From: Candidatus Nanosynbacter sp. TM7-074
GTDB taxonomy: Bacteria > Patescibacteriota > Saccharimonadia > Saccharimonadales > Saccharimonadaceae
Reading direction: 5' to 3'
DNA length: 64,000 nt
Assembly: GCF_041006295.1 (NCBI RefSeq)
Contig: NZ_CP158487.1
Coordinates: forward strand, 62,001-126,000
Part shown: piece after piece, positions 35,181 through 43,532 of the stretch
Position numbering within the stretch: position 1 is the stretch's first letter
Layout: each line of letters begins with the position of its first letter
Notes under the pieces: model-generated
Told to the model about the DNA's origin: nothing
What the model saw: only the letters and a program-made list of their open reading frames with translations
The model's database searches: none
Translations under genes and position numbers: made by a program

Positions 35181-36156
35181 AGATAAAAAACAACCAAAGA
35201 AGCTACCTACGAGAATTACAAATGATACTGTAGCTCAGCATCGCGAAAAGGTCTTGGCGGCTGGTCGTAAGCATAAATATCCCATCCAGTATACTAAGCG
35301 TCGATTGGTATGGATAACAATGTTTGTCAGCGTGGCAATTTTAGCTATTTTTGTTGGTCTTGGTTGGGCTCAGCTGTACTTGTGGAAAGATACTAGTGAT
35401 ATTGCCTATAGAATTACTAAAATTTTGCCCCTTCCAGTGGCGAATATAGATGGAGAAAATGCGAATTATAGTGATTATTTGCTGTACCATCGAAGCTCGC
35501 TGGCTGTCCTGCAGACCCAAGGGCAATCTGATCAAAAAGATAAAGTTAAGTTTTATCAAAATCAGTCAATAAATAAAGCCCTAGAGGTCGCATACGCTAA
35601 AAGGCTTGCAAGAGAAAATAATATTACAGTTGACGACAACAAGGTTCAGGATCTAATTAAAAAGCAACAAGAATCCAGCAAACTTTCACAGTCTGCTTAT
35701 GAATCTGTAGTAAAAGATAATCTGCACTGGTCTATGGATGAGCTAAAGATAGCAATGAAATACACCTTATTAAAGCAGGAAGTATCGTTTAAGATTGATA
35801 AGACGGCTGATGATTTGGTGTCTACTATCCAAAATAAGGTGAAGAGTGGAAAATCTTTAAAAGATATTGCTGATGAGATGGGCAATAAAGTCCAGCCTGT
35901 ATTTAATCTGTCTGTTTCTACAGACAACTCTGACGGTGGCTTGACAAAATCTGCTACATTGCTAGCAAAAGGTAAGATATCAGAACCAGTAAAAACCTTA
36001 GCTGGCGACGGCTACTATTTTGTGACGCTTAATAGTCTTGAGGATAATATGGTGAATTATTCTTACGTTAAGGTGCCGCTAACAGAATTTAATAATCGGT
36101 TTAATTATCTTAAGAACAATAATAAGGTAAAATATTTTATCTCCATTGATAAATAA
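35158..36156 (+). CDS. SurA/PpiC-like membrane-anchored foldase
   Basis: 332 residues. Basic cytoplasmic tail (1-42), one membrane segment (about 45-68), then a SurA-N-like helical chaperone region (INKALEVAYAKRLARENNITVDDNKVQDLI) and a C-terminal region resembling the parvulin domain (GKISEPVKTLAGDGYYFVTLNSLE). Probably helps exported proteins fold outside the membrane. Whether the rotamase is active is unclear because the parvulin core is reduced. Start at ATG 35158 with GGAGGG before it; an in-frame GTG at 35152 is less likely. Confidence 0.78.
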   Translation: MKNLLNRKDKKQPKKLPTRITNDTVAQHREKVLAAGRKHKYPIQYTKRRLVWITMFVSVAILAIFVGLGWAQLYLWKDTSDIAYRITKILPLPVANIDGENANYSDYLLYHRSSLAVLQTQGQSDQKDKVKFYQNQSINKALEVAYAKRLARENNITVDDNKVQDLIKKQQESSKLSQSAYESVVKDNLHWSMDELKIAMKYTLLKQEVSFKIDKTADDLVSTIQNKVKSGKSLKDIADEMGNKVQPVFNLSVSTDNSDGGLTKSATLLAKGKISEPVKTLAGDGYYFVTLNSLEDNMVNYSYVKVPLTEFNNRFNYLKNNNKVKYFISIDK

Positions 36157-36165
36157 TCTTTTTGG

Positions 36166-36194
36166 TTTGAAAAACCCTCTATTTTTGTTATAAT
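36166..36194 (+). promoter_or_regulatory. Promoter of tRNA-Thr
   Basis: TTTGAA (36166-36171), 17 nt spacer, TATAAT (36189-36194), 14 nt before the tRNA. Confidence 0.6.
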
Positions 36195-36208
36195 TTTCTA
36201 AGGAGTTT

Positions 36209-36284
36209 GCCGTTGTAGCTCAGCTGGTAGAGCAGCTCATTCGTAACGAGCAGGTCGCTGGTTCAAGCCCAGTCAGCGGCTCCA
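36209..36284 (+). tRNA. tRNA-Thr (anticodon CGT)
   Basis: 76 nt cloverleaf with acceptor GCCGTTG / CAGCGGC, anticodon loop TTCGTAA, and an encoded CCA. It ends 4 nt before the next ATG. Confidence 0.93.
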
Positions 36285-36288
36285 TTTT

Positions 36289-36666
36289 ATGAAAGATACT
36301 ATCAATAAATCGATAAAAACCGTTTTAAGCGATCGTGGAATATCTATCCTTTTGATTGTTAATATCATAGTTTTTATTGCTATCTCCATATTCTTGATAA
36401 CATCTATTAAGCATAGTGAGGCGCAGGTTATTACTCGTTACACTGCGTACGGAGTTGCAAACTTTTATAGAAACCATTGGTACAGTTTGTTCGGATATAT
36501 TGCTCTAGCTTTTATGATTGTGTTTGGACATTCTATATTAAGCATTAAGTTGGTTTCGTTAGAAAAGCGTAGTATGGCTGTATTTTTTCTGTGGTTGACT
36601 TTGGGAATCTTGATTGTTTTGACTGCATTGGCATATTCAATTATTAAAATTGCATCATTAGGATAA
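36289..36666 (+). CDS. Small three-pass membrane protein
   Basis: 125 residues with three hydrophobic segments (about 16-40, 62-85, 95-122). No family recognised. It begins 4 nt after tRNA-Thr and ends 4 nt before the glycosyltransferase gene, so the three form one unit and the protein may assist the glycosyltransferase. No separate promoter or ribosome binding site is visible. Confidence 0.75.
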   Translation: MKDTINKSIKTVLSDRGISILLIVNIIVFIAISIFLITSIKHSEAQVITRYTAYGVANFYRNHWYSLFGYIALAFMIVFGHSILSIKLVSLEKRSMAVFFLWLTLGILIVLTALAYSIIKIASLG

Positions 36667-36670
36667 ATGT

Positions 36671-38353
36671 ATGGATATTGAAATTCCACTTGGCAAACGA
36701 ACAAAAAAATATCGATTTTTTGAAATATTACCGGGATTGTTAAGCTACGGAGCTATCATTCTCCTCATTATTCTATCAATAGTTAATCCTGTTCTGGCGT
36801 CAATATATCTTCTGACTATTATTTTAGTCGCTTTTGTGAAGACGATTGCCATTAGCTATAGGGTGGTTAGTGGTCACAGAAACATGGAAAGAGCATCTAG
36901 GGTTGATTGGAGCAGGCGTTTAATGGACTTAGAGAGTCCAAAAGAATCGTATTCTAGGTTGAGAGATATCCCCTCTGGGGCGTTGCTTTATAAACAACAC
37001 TTAGAGAATCTGAGGTTTATGTCAGCTGCAGAGGAAGGGCATTTCCCAAAGCCCGGTAATATTTACAACGCCCTCATAATGCCGGCATACAATGAAAGTA
37101 TTGAAGTGATAGAGCCTGCACTAAAGTCGGTCTTAGAGACGACTTACGATAAGACGCGTTTGATTGTTGTTTTTGCCTATGAAGAACGTGGTGGTGCTGA
37201 AATTGATAAGACAGCCCATATTTTAAAGGAAAAGTACGGTAAGAATTTTCACTCTTTCCATATAGTAAAGCACCCAAAAGACCTACCAAATGAAGTTGTT
37301 GGTAAGGGAGGGAATATTACCTATGCTGGTAAATGGCTGCAGCAGTATTTACAACATGAAGGAATAGCCTTTTCTGATGTAATAGTTACAACAATGGACT
37401 GCGATAATAAACCGCACAAGCACTACTTTGACTATTTAACGTATGAATATATTACACATGAAGATAGGAAGCATTTATCGTTCCAGCCAATATGCTTGTT
37501 TACTAATAATATATGGGACGTACCTGCGCCGATGAGAGTGGTGGCGACAGGTAATTCATTTTGGAATATCATTAGTTCTATGAGGCCTTACTCTTTGCGC
37601 AATTTTGCATCTCATGCACAGCCTATGAGTGCGCTTGTGGAGATGAACTTCTGGAGTACTCGTACAATTGTCGAAGACGGACATCAATATTGGCGTAGCT
37701 ATTTTTATTTCAATGGCAATTATGAGGTCGTGCCAATGTTCGTTCCAATATATCAGGACGCAGTATTGTCTAATGGCTATGTAAAAACGTTACGCGCTCA
37801 GTTTATTCAATTACGCCGCTGGAGCTATGGCGCTTCAGATGTGGCATATGTTGGTAACAATGTATTCAATAAGGACAGGAAGGTAAGGTTTTTACCGAGC
37901 TTGGCAAGGTTTATAAGATTATTAGATGGACATGTTACACAGGCCTGCATTGCGCTAATCGTTGCGTTTGGTGGATGGGCGCCGCTTGTATTAAACGGTG
38001 AGGCTGCTCGTAGCGTCGCCGCTCATCAATTGCCTGATACAGTAAGTCTGATACAACAGGTGGCAATGGTGGGTATACTGGTATTAATTTTTGTATCATT
38101 TAAGCTTCTACCTCCACGCCCAGAAAGATATAAGAAGCGTAGGAACATACTTATGGTTATGCAGTGGGCTTTGATGCCAGTAATCGCTATTGTATACAGT
38201 TCAATGGCTTCGTACAATGCTCAGACGCATCTTTTACTGGGTAAGTATCTTGATAAATTTGATGTAACGGAAAAAACTACTGTTGAGATGAATGACCAGG
38301 GTCGTTCTCGGGGTAATAAAAAGAGGGGCGACCGCGTCTCTTCCGCTGACTAG
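36671..38353 (+). CDS. Membrane-bound family 2 glycosyltransferase
   Basis: 560 residues. Two N-terminal membrane segments (about 16-60), a cytoplasmic GT-A domain (about 130-400) and four C-terminal membrane segments (about 420-530). Catalytic features: NALIMPAYNESIEVIEPAL (nucleotide-sugar region), TTMDCDNKPHKHYF (DxD position), and QLRRWSYG (QxxRW). These are the hallmarks of processive synthases such as cellulose or hyaluronan synthase. The product is unknown; a cell-surface polysaccharide is inferred. Its last 77 nt overlap the convergent NrdR-like gene. Confidence 0.87.
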   Translation: MDIEIPLGKRTKKYRFFEILPGLLSYGAIILLIILSIVNPVLASIYLLTIILVAFVKTIAISYRVVSGHRNMERASRVDWSRRLMDLESPKESYSRLRDIPSGALLYKQHLENLRFMSAAEEGHFPKPGNIYNALIMPAYNESIEVIEPALKSVLETTYDKTRLIVVFAYEERGGAEIDKTAHILKEKYGKNFHSFHIVKHPKDLPNEVVGKGGNITYAGKWLQQYLQHEGIAFSDVIVTTMDCDNKPHKHYFDYLTYEYITHEDRKHLSFQPICLFTNNIWDVPAPMRVVATGNSFWNIISSMRPYSLRNFASHAQPMSALVEMNFWSTRTIVEDGHQYWRSYFYFNGNYEVVPMFVPIYQDAVLSNGYVKTLRAQFIQLRRWSYGASDVAYVGNNVFNKDRKVRFLPSLARFIRLLDGHVTQACIALIVAFGGWAPLVLNGEAARSVAAHQLPDTVSLIQQVAMVGILVLIFVSFKLLPPRPERYKKRRNILMVMQWALMPVIAIVYSSMASYNAQTHLLLGKYLDKFDVTEKTTVEMNDQGRSRGNKKRGDRVSSAD

Positions 38354-38759
38354 TGATTAGATTATGCTGGGCAGCGTACTGTAGGGCTGCTATTTGATCA
38401 AAACTCTGTAGAGTAGAGTGGGTAATCTTTGCTATATCTTGTGCCGATATTGTATGTTTGTTTTGTAGAAATAGTAGCTTATCTTGTACGGTATTTGCTA
38501 AATCGTAGCTGTAAAAATCAGCTGCTTTTTTATCATGATTAAAACTTCGTGCAATACTGATGATTAGCTTGCCTATAGAGAAGTTATTAATATTGTTTTC
38601 TTTCGATAGGACTGGAAGGTGAATTACCGGCTTCTCGTAGGTTGTAAAAGAGTGTCCGCACCTTGTACACGCATGCCTTCTCCATGTTGCCGGATATTTT
38701 TTATTTTGACGAGAGTTTACTATACGGGTTTTGTCGTGAAAACATTTTAAACATATCAT
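38277..38759 (-). CDS. nrdR: NrdR-like repressor (divergent)
   Basis: 160 residues. A zinc ribbon with Cys pairs CLKC (3-6) and CTRC (about 31-34) and FTTYEKP, followed by an ATP-cone-like region (about 46-135, with FSIGKLIISIARSF). This is the NrdR arrangement for sensing ATP/dATP and repressing ribonucleotide reductase genes. The core NrdR motifs RRRREC and RFTTYE are altered to WRRHACTRCGHSFTTYE, so it is a divergent member. The C-terminal 25 residues are basic and lie in the antisense of the glycosyltransferase end. No reductase gene is in the window. Confidence 0.75.
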   Translation of the reverse strand: MICLKCFHDKTRIVNSRQNKKYPATWRRHACTRCGHSFTTYEKPVIHLPVLSKENNINNFSIGKLIISIARSFNHDKKAADFYSYDLANTVQDKLLFLQNKHTISAQDIAKITHSTLQSFDQIAALQYAAQHNLITSQRKRRGRPSFYYPENDPGHSSQQ

Positions 38760-38815
38760 ATCAATATATTGTCATATAACTATAAAAAAATCTAGTGGAA
38801 AAGCACTGTGTAAAA

Positions 38816-38839
38816 TAAAAAGCCCCATTTACAGGGGCC
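38816..38839 (-). terminator. Terminator of the 47-codon gene
   Basis: On the minus strand GGCCCC / GGGGCT stem (6 bp with one G-U) and loop TGTAAAT, followed by TTTTTA. It lies 30 nt past the TAG of the small gene. Confidence 0.7.
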
Positions 38840-38868
38840 CTCAGTTCTACTGTGTATTAAGTAGAGGT

Positions 38869-39012
38869 CTAACGATTGCGCAGATCAGCAGACAGCGCAG
38901 ATCTCTCCTCGTTAATCTTCCTGTTGTATTCATAATGAAGTTGCGCTTTGCTCAACAAGGAGCATGATTGTTTGATTTTTGTGTCTAATTGCGGCGAGCT
39001 ATGTTTACTCAT
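38869..39012 (-). CDS. Small leaderless protein, 47 residues, unknown function
   Basis: Minus-strand ATG at 39010-39012, TAG at 38869-38871. The product begins MSKHSSPQLDTKIKQS and ends ERSALSADLRNR; it is basic, hydrophilic and predicted helical, with one Cys. The case for a real gene is its setting: a strong promoter (TTGACA-17-TAGTAT) whose -10 ends 7 nt before this ATG, the spacing seen at other leaderless genes here, and a terminator 30 nt after the stop. It is too short for standard gene-calling cutoffs. An alternative is a 200-nt regulatory RNA with a chance frame. Confidence 0.55.
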   Translation of the reverse strand: MSKHSSPQLDTKIKQSCSLLSKAQLHYEYNRKINEERSALSADLRNR

Positions 39013-39019
39013 ACTATGG

Positions 39020-39048
39020 ATACTAACATATTTACTCTATAATGTCAA
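39020..39048 (-). promoter_or_regulatory. Promoter of the 47-codon gene
   Basis: Minus strand TTGACA (39043-39048), 17 nt spacer, TAGTAT (39020-39025). Confidence 0.7.
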
Positions 39049-39115
39049 TGCTTACATCGATAAAATTAAATACCCTTTATTGGTAAATAATAAAGGGTAT
39101 GCTTTTTGTCGTATC

Positions 39116-39192
39116 TGGTGGGCAATAGAGGATTCGAACCTCTCACCTCTTCAACGTCAATGAAGCGCTCTAGCCAAATGAGCTAATCGCCC
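39116..39192 (-). tRNA. tRNA-Val (anticodon GAC)
   Basis: 77 nt on the minus strand. Acceptor GGGCGAT / ATTGCCC, anticodon loop TTGACGT, T arm AGAGGTTCGAATCCTCT, encoded CCA. A TATTAT (39200-39205, minus) lies just upstream of its 5' end. Confidence 0.93.
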
Positions 39193-39237
39193 AGATGTAA
39201 TAATACTATCACAACAGATATCTGTTCGCAAGGAGCG

Positions 39238-39246
39238 TGCTATAAT
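39238..39246 (+). promoter_or_regulatory. Extended -10 of thrS
   Basis: TGC-TATAAT ending 6 nt before the thrS ATG; no ribosome binding site and no room for a T-box or operator leader. Confidence 0.55.
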
Positions 39247-39252
39247 ATTGAT

Positions 39253-41064
39253 ATGAGTGAAGATGAACTAAAATCTATGAGACACAGTTTGGCGCATATT
39301 ATGGCTCAGGCTGTTCAGCGTTTATGGCCTCAGGCAAAGTTTGGCGTAGGTCCAGCTATTGAGAATGGTTTCTATTATGATATATATCTTGATGGTGCGA
39401 CAATTTCTGAAGATAGTCTGCCGAAGATAGAAAAAGAGATGCGAAAAATAATATCTGCTAATTATCCATTCGAAAGGCGAGATGTGGCAATAGATGAGGC
39501 TATTGATTGGGCTAAGGAAAATCAGCAGAACTTTAAGATTGAGCTATTAAACGACCTTAAGCGGTCTGGTACTACCGTTGCTAGTGAATTATCTGGCGAG
39601 GATATTGGCTCTGCAAATGAAGCTCCTAGTAAGGTCAAGGCCGTATCTTTGTATTCGCAGGGTGACTATGTCGATTTGTGTAGGGGTGGACATGTTGATA
39701 GTACAGGTAAGGTCGGTGCGTTTAAGCTGACTAAGGTTGCTGGCGCATATTGGCGTGGTAATGAAAATAACCTGCAAATGCAGCGTATATACGGCGTAGC
39801 ATTTGCCACCCAGGAAGAGCTAGATGAATATTTGGAAAATATAGAGATTGCAAAGCAGCGCGATCATAGAAAGCTGGGTAGGGACCTTGATTTATACACG
39901 ACCTCGCCACTAGTGGGTGTTGGCTTGCCACTATTTACACCTAGAGGGACTATTTTACGTGAGGTGATGTCTCAATATTCAAATCAGTTGCGGCAGAAAT
40001 TCGGTTTTGAGAAGGTGTGGACTCCCCATATCACAAAAAAAGATTTGTATGAAAAGTCGGGTCACTGGGCAAAGTTTGGTGAAGAATTGTTCCTAGTAAA
40101 GAGTCAAGAGACTAGTGATGAAATGGCCCTCAAGCCTATGAATTGCCCGCACCATACACAGATTTTTGCCTCACGTCCACGAAGTTATCGAGATATGCCA
40201 GTAAGATATCTGGAGACGACAACTGATTATCGTGATGAAAAGACTGGAGAGCTAGGTGGATTAAGTCGTGTTCGTTCATTGACACAAGACGACAGTCACG
40301 TCTTCTGTCGGCCAGACCAGATTGAGGAGGAGATTAATAACTTGTTGTCGGCGGCTCGTGAACTGTATGAGTCAATTGACATGAAGCTAAGAGTTCGCCT
40401 GAGTTATCGTGACGATTCTGATTCATACTTAGGTGATATTGACCTATGGGACTCTGCACAAGGTCAATTAAAGTCAGCCGTTGAGAGAGTGGGCCTAGAT
40501 TACTTTGAGCAGGAGGGCGAAGCGGCCTTTTACGGTCCAAAAATTGACTTCATGGCGACTGATGCAATTGGTCGTGAACATCAGGTGGCAACTGTGCAGT
40601 TAGATTTCGTACAACCTCAGAGGTTCGGGCTGGAGTATGTGGACATTAATGGCAACTCTACAACACCTGTTATGGTCCACTGTGCTTTACTAGGTTCGAT
40701 TGAGCGATTTTTGAGCGTGTTTATTGAGCATACAGGTGGTTGGTTTCCATTCTGGGCAGCTCCAGAGCAGGTGCGTATTTTGACCATTAATGATTCTGTA
40801 TTAGGCTATGTTGATAAAATAACAACTATTTTGTCAGAAACTACCCTAACTAAGCCCGTTAAGTATAATGATGTAAGATTTACATTAGACCTAAGAAACG
40901 AGTCTTTGGGTAAAAAGATTAGAGAGGCGACGTCTATGAAGATACCAGTTCAGCTTATAGTAGGACCAAAGGATATGGAAGCGGGCGAGGCTAGTGTTCG
41001 AACTCAGACTGGCGAGGAAAAAATTCCTCTAGAGAACCTCTCTGGATATTTAAAATCTTTATAA
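39253..41064 (+). CDS. thrS: Threonyl-tRNA synthetase lacking the TGS domain
   Basis: Charges tRNA-Thr. 603 residues. The protein begins directly in the editing domain: HSLAHIMAQAVQ (HxxxH, residues 12-16) and CRGGHV (about 139-144). Class II catalytic core follows with motif 2 and the zinc ligands Cys in MNCPHHTQIF (about 298), His in DDSHVFCR (about 349) and His in VHCALLGSIERF (about 476), and a C-terminal anticodon-binding domain. The 60-residue N-terminal TGS domain found in most bacterial ThrRS is absent. The start is fixed by the adjacent promoter. Confidence 0.95.
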   Translation: MSEDELKSMRHSLAHIMAQAVQRLWPQAKFGVGPAIENGFYYDIYLDGATISEDSLPKIEKEMRKIISANYPFERRDVAIDEAIDWAKENQQNFKIELLNDLKRSGTTVASELSGEDIGSANEAPSKVKAVSLYSQGDYVDLCRGGHVDSTGKVGAFKLTKVAGAYWRGNENNLQMQRIYGVAFATQEELDEYLENIEIAKQRDHRKLGRDLDLYTTSPLVGVGLPLFTPRGTILREVMSQYSNQLRQKFGFEKVWTPHITKKDLYEKSGHWAKFGEELFLVKSQETSDEMALKPMNCPHHTQIFASRPRSYRDMPVRYLETTTDYRDEKTGELGGLSRVRSLTQDDSHVFCRPDQIEEEINNLLSAARELYESIDMKLRVRLSYRDDSDSYLGDIDLWDSAQGQLKSAVERVGLDYFEQEGEAAFYGPKIDFMATDAIGREHQVATVQLDFVQPQRFGLEYVDINGNSTTPVMVHCALLGSIERFLSVFIEHTGGWFPFWAAPEQVRILTINDSVLGYVDKITTILSETTLTKPVKYNDVRFTLDLRNESLGKKIREATSMKIPVQLIVGPKDMEAGEASVRTQTGEEKIPLENLSGYLKSL

Positions 41065-41073
41065 GGAGAGTTT

Positions 41074-41394
41074 TTGGAAAATATAAAAGTTGATAATCTC
41101 CGGGATAGAGTATATGTACTGATGGCTCTATTGCCGTCCGATAAGGTGACTACTTACGGAGATATAGCAGCTATGGCTGGACATCCCTATGCAGCCAGAC
41201 AGGTTGGAGAGATTGCTCATGGCGGACCGAGTAATTTGCCGTGGCATAGGCTTGTTAATTCAAGAGGGGGTTTGGCTGTTGGTTTTCCTGGAGGGCAGTG
41301 TGCGCAACGGTTGATGCTGGAGCAGGATGGTATTTTGTGCGATGATCGTTACAGGGTAGCTAATTTTAAGGAGCGAAGATGGCGTCAGAATTGA
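41074..41394 (+). CDS. Alkyltransferase-like protein (ATL)
   Basis: 106 residues, DNA-binding domain of O6-alkylguanine-DNA alkyltransferase. Helix-turn-helix region VTTYGDIAAMAGHPYAARQVGEI and the active-site motif in which Cys is replaced: PWHRLV instead of PCHRVV. This Trp is diagnostic for ATL proteins, which bind alkylated guanine but pass the lesion to nucleotide excision repair. Start is TTG 41074, with AAGGAG 5 nt upstream; no ATG fits. It overlaps miaA by 16 nt. Confidence 0.9.
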   Translation: MENIKVDNLRDRVYVLMALLPSDKVTTYGDIAAMAGHPYAARQVGEIAHGGPSNLPWHRLVNSRGGLAVGFPGGQCAQRLMLEQDGILCDDRYRVANFKERRWRQN

Positions 41395-42269
41395 TAGGCA
41401 GTAGTTCTAAGTTGCCGTTAATTGTAATTGTTGGTCCAACTGGTAGCGGGAAAACATCTCTGGCGGTACGTTTAGCCAAGAAGTATGGTGGCGAAATAAT
41501 CTGTGCCGACAGTAGAACTGTCTATAGGGGTATGGACATCGGTACTGCAAAGCCCTCGCTTCATGAGCAACGGATTGTACCTCACTGGGGTATTGATTTG
41601 GTGGATCCAGGAGTTTCTTTCAGCGCTGCACAGTTTAAAGATTATGCTAATCGTAAAATTGAAGAAATTAGAAGCAGAGGCAATGTGCCTTTTCTTGTGG
41701 GCGGTACCGGTTTGTATGTTGATGCAGTTGTTTTTGACTTTGAATTTGGTAATGATTATGACAAAGACAGGCGTAATAAGCTGCAGAAAATGACTGTAGA
41801 GCAGCTTCAGGATTATTGTATTAAACAGGATATCTCTTTGCCAGAAAATAATAAGAATAAAAGATATCTGATTAGGTCAATTGAATTGGCTGGACAGGAA
41901 GTGTCTAGGCAGCCCACTCCGTCGAAAAGCACTATTATTGTTGGAATTACAACAAAAAAAGATCTACTAACGCAACGGATTACAGGTAGAGCAAAAAAAA
42001 TGTTCAATGATGGTGTTGTCAAAGAAACAATAATATTGGGATGTCAGTATGGCTGGACTAACGAAGCGATGACTGGTAATGTTTATCCGATTATTAAAAA
42101 GGTAGTAGATGGAAGTATGGATCAGTCGCAAGCGGTCCAAGAGTTTATAAAAAGGGACATAGGTCTTGTGAAGCGTCAGCTAACATGGTTTAGGCGCAAT
42201 CCGTTTATTGAGTGGGGAGATATAGATTCATGCGAACACTATTTGTCACGATTATTAGATGACAAGTAA
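41379..42269 (+). CDS. miaA: tRNA dimethylallyltransferase MiaA
   Basis: Adds the isopentenyl group to A37 of tRNAs reading UNN codons. P-loop VGPTGSGKTSLAVRLA (about 18-33), DSRTVYRGMDIGTAKP (DSxQxYxxxxIGTAKP signature, about 45-60), FLVGGTGLYVDAV (about 105-117) and a KRQLTWFRR motif near the C terminus. 296 residues, normal length. TAAGGAGCGAAG precedes the ATG. Confidence 0.95.
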   Translation: MASELIGSSSKLPLIVIVGPTGSGKTSLAVRLAKKYGGEIICADSRTVYRGMDIGTAKPSLHEQRIVPHWGIDLVDPGVSFSAAQFKDYANRKIEEIRSRGNVPFLVGGTGLYVDAVVFDFEFGNDYDKDRRNKLQKMTVEQLQDYCIKQDISLPENNKNKRYLIRSIELAGQEVSRQPTPSKSTIIVGITTKKDLLTQRITGRAKKMFNDGVVKETIILGCQYGWTNEAMTGNVYPIIKKVVDGSMDQSQAVQEFIKRDIGLVKRQLTWFRRNPFIEWGDIDSCEHYLSRLLDDK

Positions 42270-42293
42270 AAAATATGTTACAATTATAGTGCA

Positions 42294-42881
42294 ATGATTG
42301 ATTCATTATTTGGTTCAAAAACAAGAGTAAAACTACTGTATTTATTTCTTAATAATCTGGAAAAATCGTTCTACGTAAGAGAAATTACTAGAATGATTGA
42401 TGAGCAAATAAATTCTGTTCGTCGTGAATTGGCGAATATGGTTTCTGTGGGCATTGTGAAGCAGGATGCTATAGATAATAAGTTATATTACAGTGTGAAT
42501 GAGGATTATCCTTATGTGAAGCCTCTTATGGTGATTTTCTCTGATAAAAATAATGATGATAAAAAGCCGGCAAGTGTTTCATGGGAAGATTCAATAAAGA
42601 GAATACGAGGCTTAAAAATAGCTATAACTGCTGGAAAGCTGGATATTGGCTCTATCGCCTCTGTTGATTTGCTCCTGGTTGGCGATAACATGTCTGCGGT
42701 AGCAATAAAGAACTTGATAAAAAGAATTGAGAAGGCTAAGAAGAGTGAAATAAATTATGCTATAATGACGTATGATGACTTTTATTATAGGATGAGCGTC
42801 AAGGATAGGTTTATAATGGATATGATTAGGAACAAACATTCAGTATTGTTAGATACAGAAGGTATAATGAGAAAGGAGTAG
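42294..42881 (+). CDS. Winged-helix regulator with nucleotidyltransferase-like C-terminal region
   Basis: 195 residues. The N terminus (MIDSLFGSKTRVKLLYLFLNN) starts a winged helix, YVREITRMIDEQINSVRREL being the recognition part. The C-terminal half (ASVDLLLVGDNM) resembles the degenerate MNT/KNT fold seen in HTH-nucleotidyltransferase proteins of many CPR genomes. It is followed 2 nt later by the MBL-fold gene, so the pair is co-transcribed. TGT-extended TACAAT ends 9 nt before the ATG. Target unknown. Confidence 0.75.
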   Translation: MIDSLFGSKTRVKLLYLFLNNLEKSFYVREITRMIDEQINSVRRELANMVSVGIVKQDAIDNKLYYSVNEDYPYVKPLMVIFSDKNNDDKKPASVSWEDSIKRIRGLKIAITAGKLDIGSIASVDLLLVGDNMSAVAIKNLIKRIEKAKKSEINYAIMTYDDFYYRMSVKDRFIMDMIRNKHSVLLDTEGIMRKE

Positions 42882-42883
42882 GG

Positions 42884-43522
42884 ATGTTTGAGATAGAATA
42901 TAAGGGCGCCAACGCTGTTGTCATTAATACAAGAAAGCTTCGTGTTGTCTTTGATCCAAATTTAGAGATTGCTGGTGGTAAAAATGTGCCCATTAATAAC
43001 GATATAGAGGTGGTCACTGAAGATAGGCTCTCCAATGTGGAATCATCGCCAAAGTTGCTTTTTAATGGACCTGGTGAATATGAGGTTGGGGATATATCTA
43101 TATTAGGTATCCCTGCGCGTAGGCATATTGATGCTGGTAGTGATGTAAGAAAAACTACAATTTACAGAATTACAGTCGGCGACGTTAAGGGTGTGGTTGT
43201 CGGTAATGTGGAGGATGGACTTTCTGACGATCAGCTAGAGAATATTGGCGTTGTAGATTTTGCAATATTACCCGTAGGAGGTGGTGGCTATACACTGGAT
43301 GCCGTAGGTGCAACTAAGGTGGCTCGCCAGCTTGACGCTAAGGTGGTTATTCCAGTACATTATAGGGATTCAAATTTAAATTATGAGGTTCCGCAAGCTG
43401 ACTTGGATGAGTTCGTGAAGGCCTTGGGGGCTCCGGTCATTGAGGCTGGGCAGAAGTGGAAATTAAAGAAGTCTGCCGATTTGCCTGGCAGCTTAACGAT
43501 TGTAAAAATATCTAGAAGCTAG
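42884..43522 (+). CDS. Degenerate metallo-beta-lactamase fold protein
   Basis: 212 residues with the strand order and motifs of the UPF0173/UlaG-like MBL family: NGPGEYEVGDISILGIPA, VVGNVED, DFAILPVGGGGYTLDA and VIPVHY. The metal motif HxHxDH normally near residue 50-60 is missing; that segment reads NNDIEVVTEDRLSNVES. Only later Asp and His positions survive. It is therefore probably a binding or structural protein rather than an active hydrolase. AGAAAGGAG precedes the ATG. Confidence 0.75.
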   Translation: MFEIEYKGANAVVINTRKLRVVFDPNLEIAGGKNVPINNDIEVVTEDRLSNVESSPKLLFNGPGEYEVGDISILGIPARRHIDAGSDVRKTTIYRITVGDVKGVVVGNVEDGLSDDQLENIGVVDFAILPVGGGGYTLDAVGATKVARQLDAKVVIPVHYRDSNLNYEVPQADLDEFVKALGAPVIEAGQKWKLKKSADLPGSLTIVKISRS

Positions 43523-43532
43523 TCTTTGCAAT

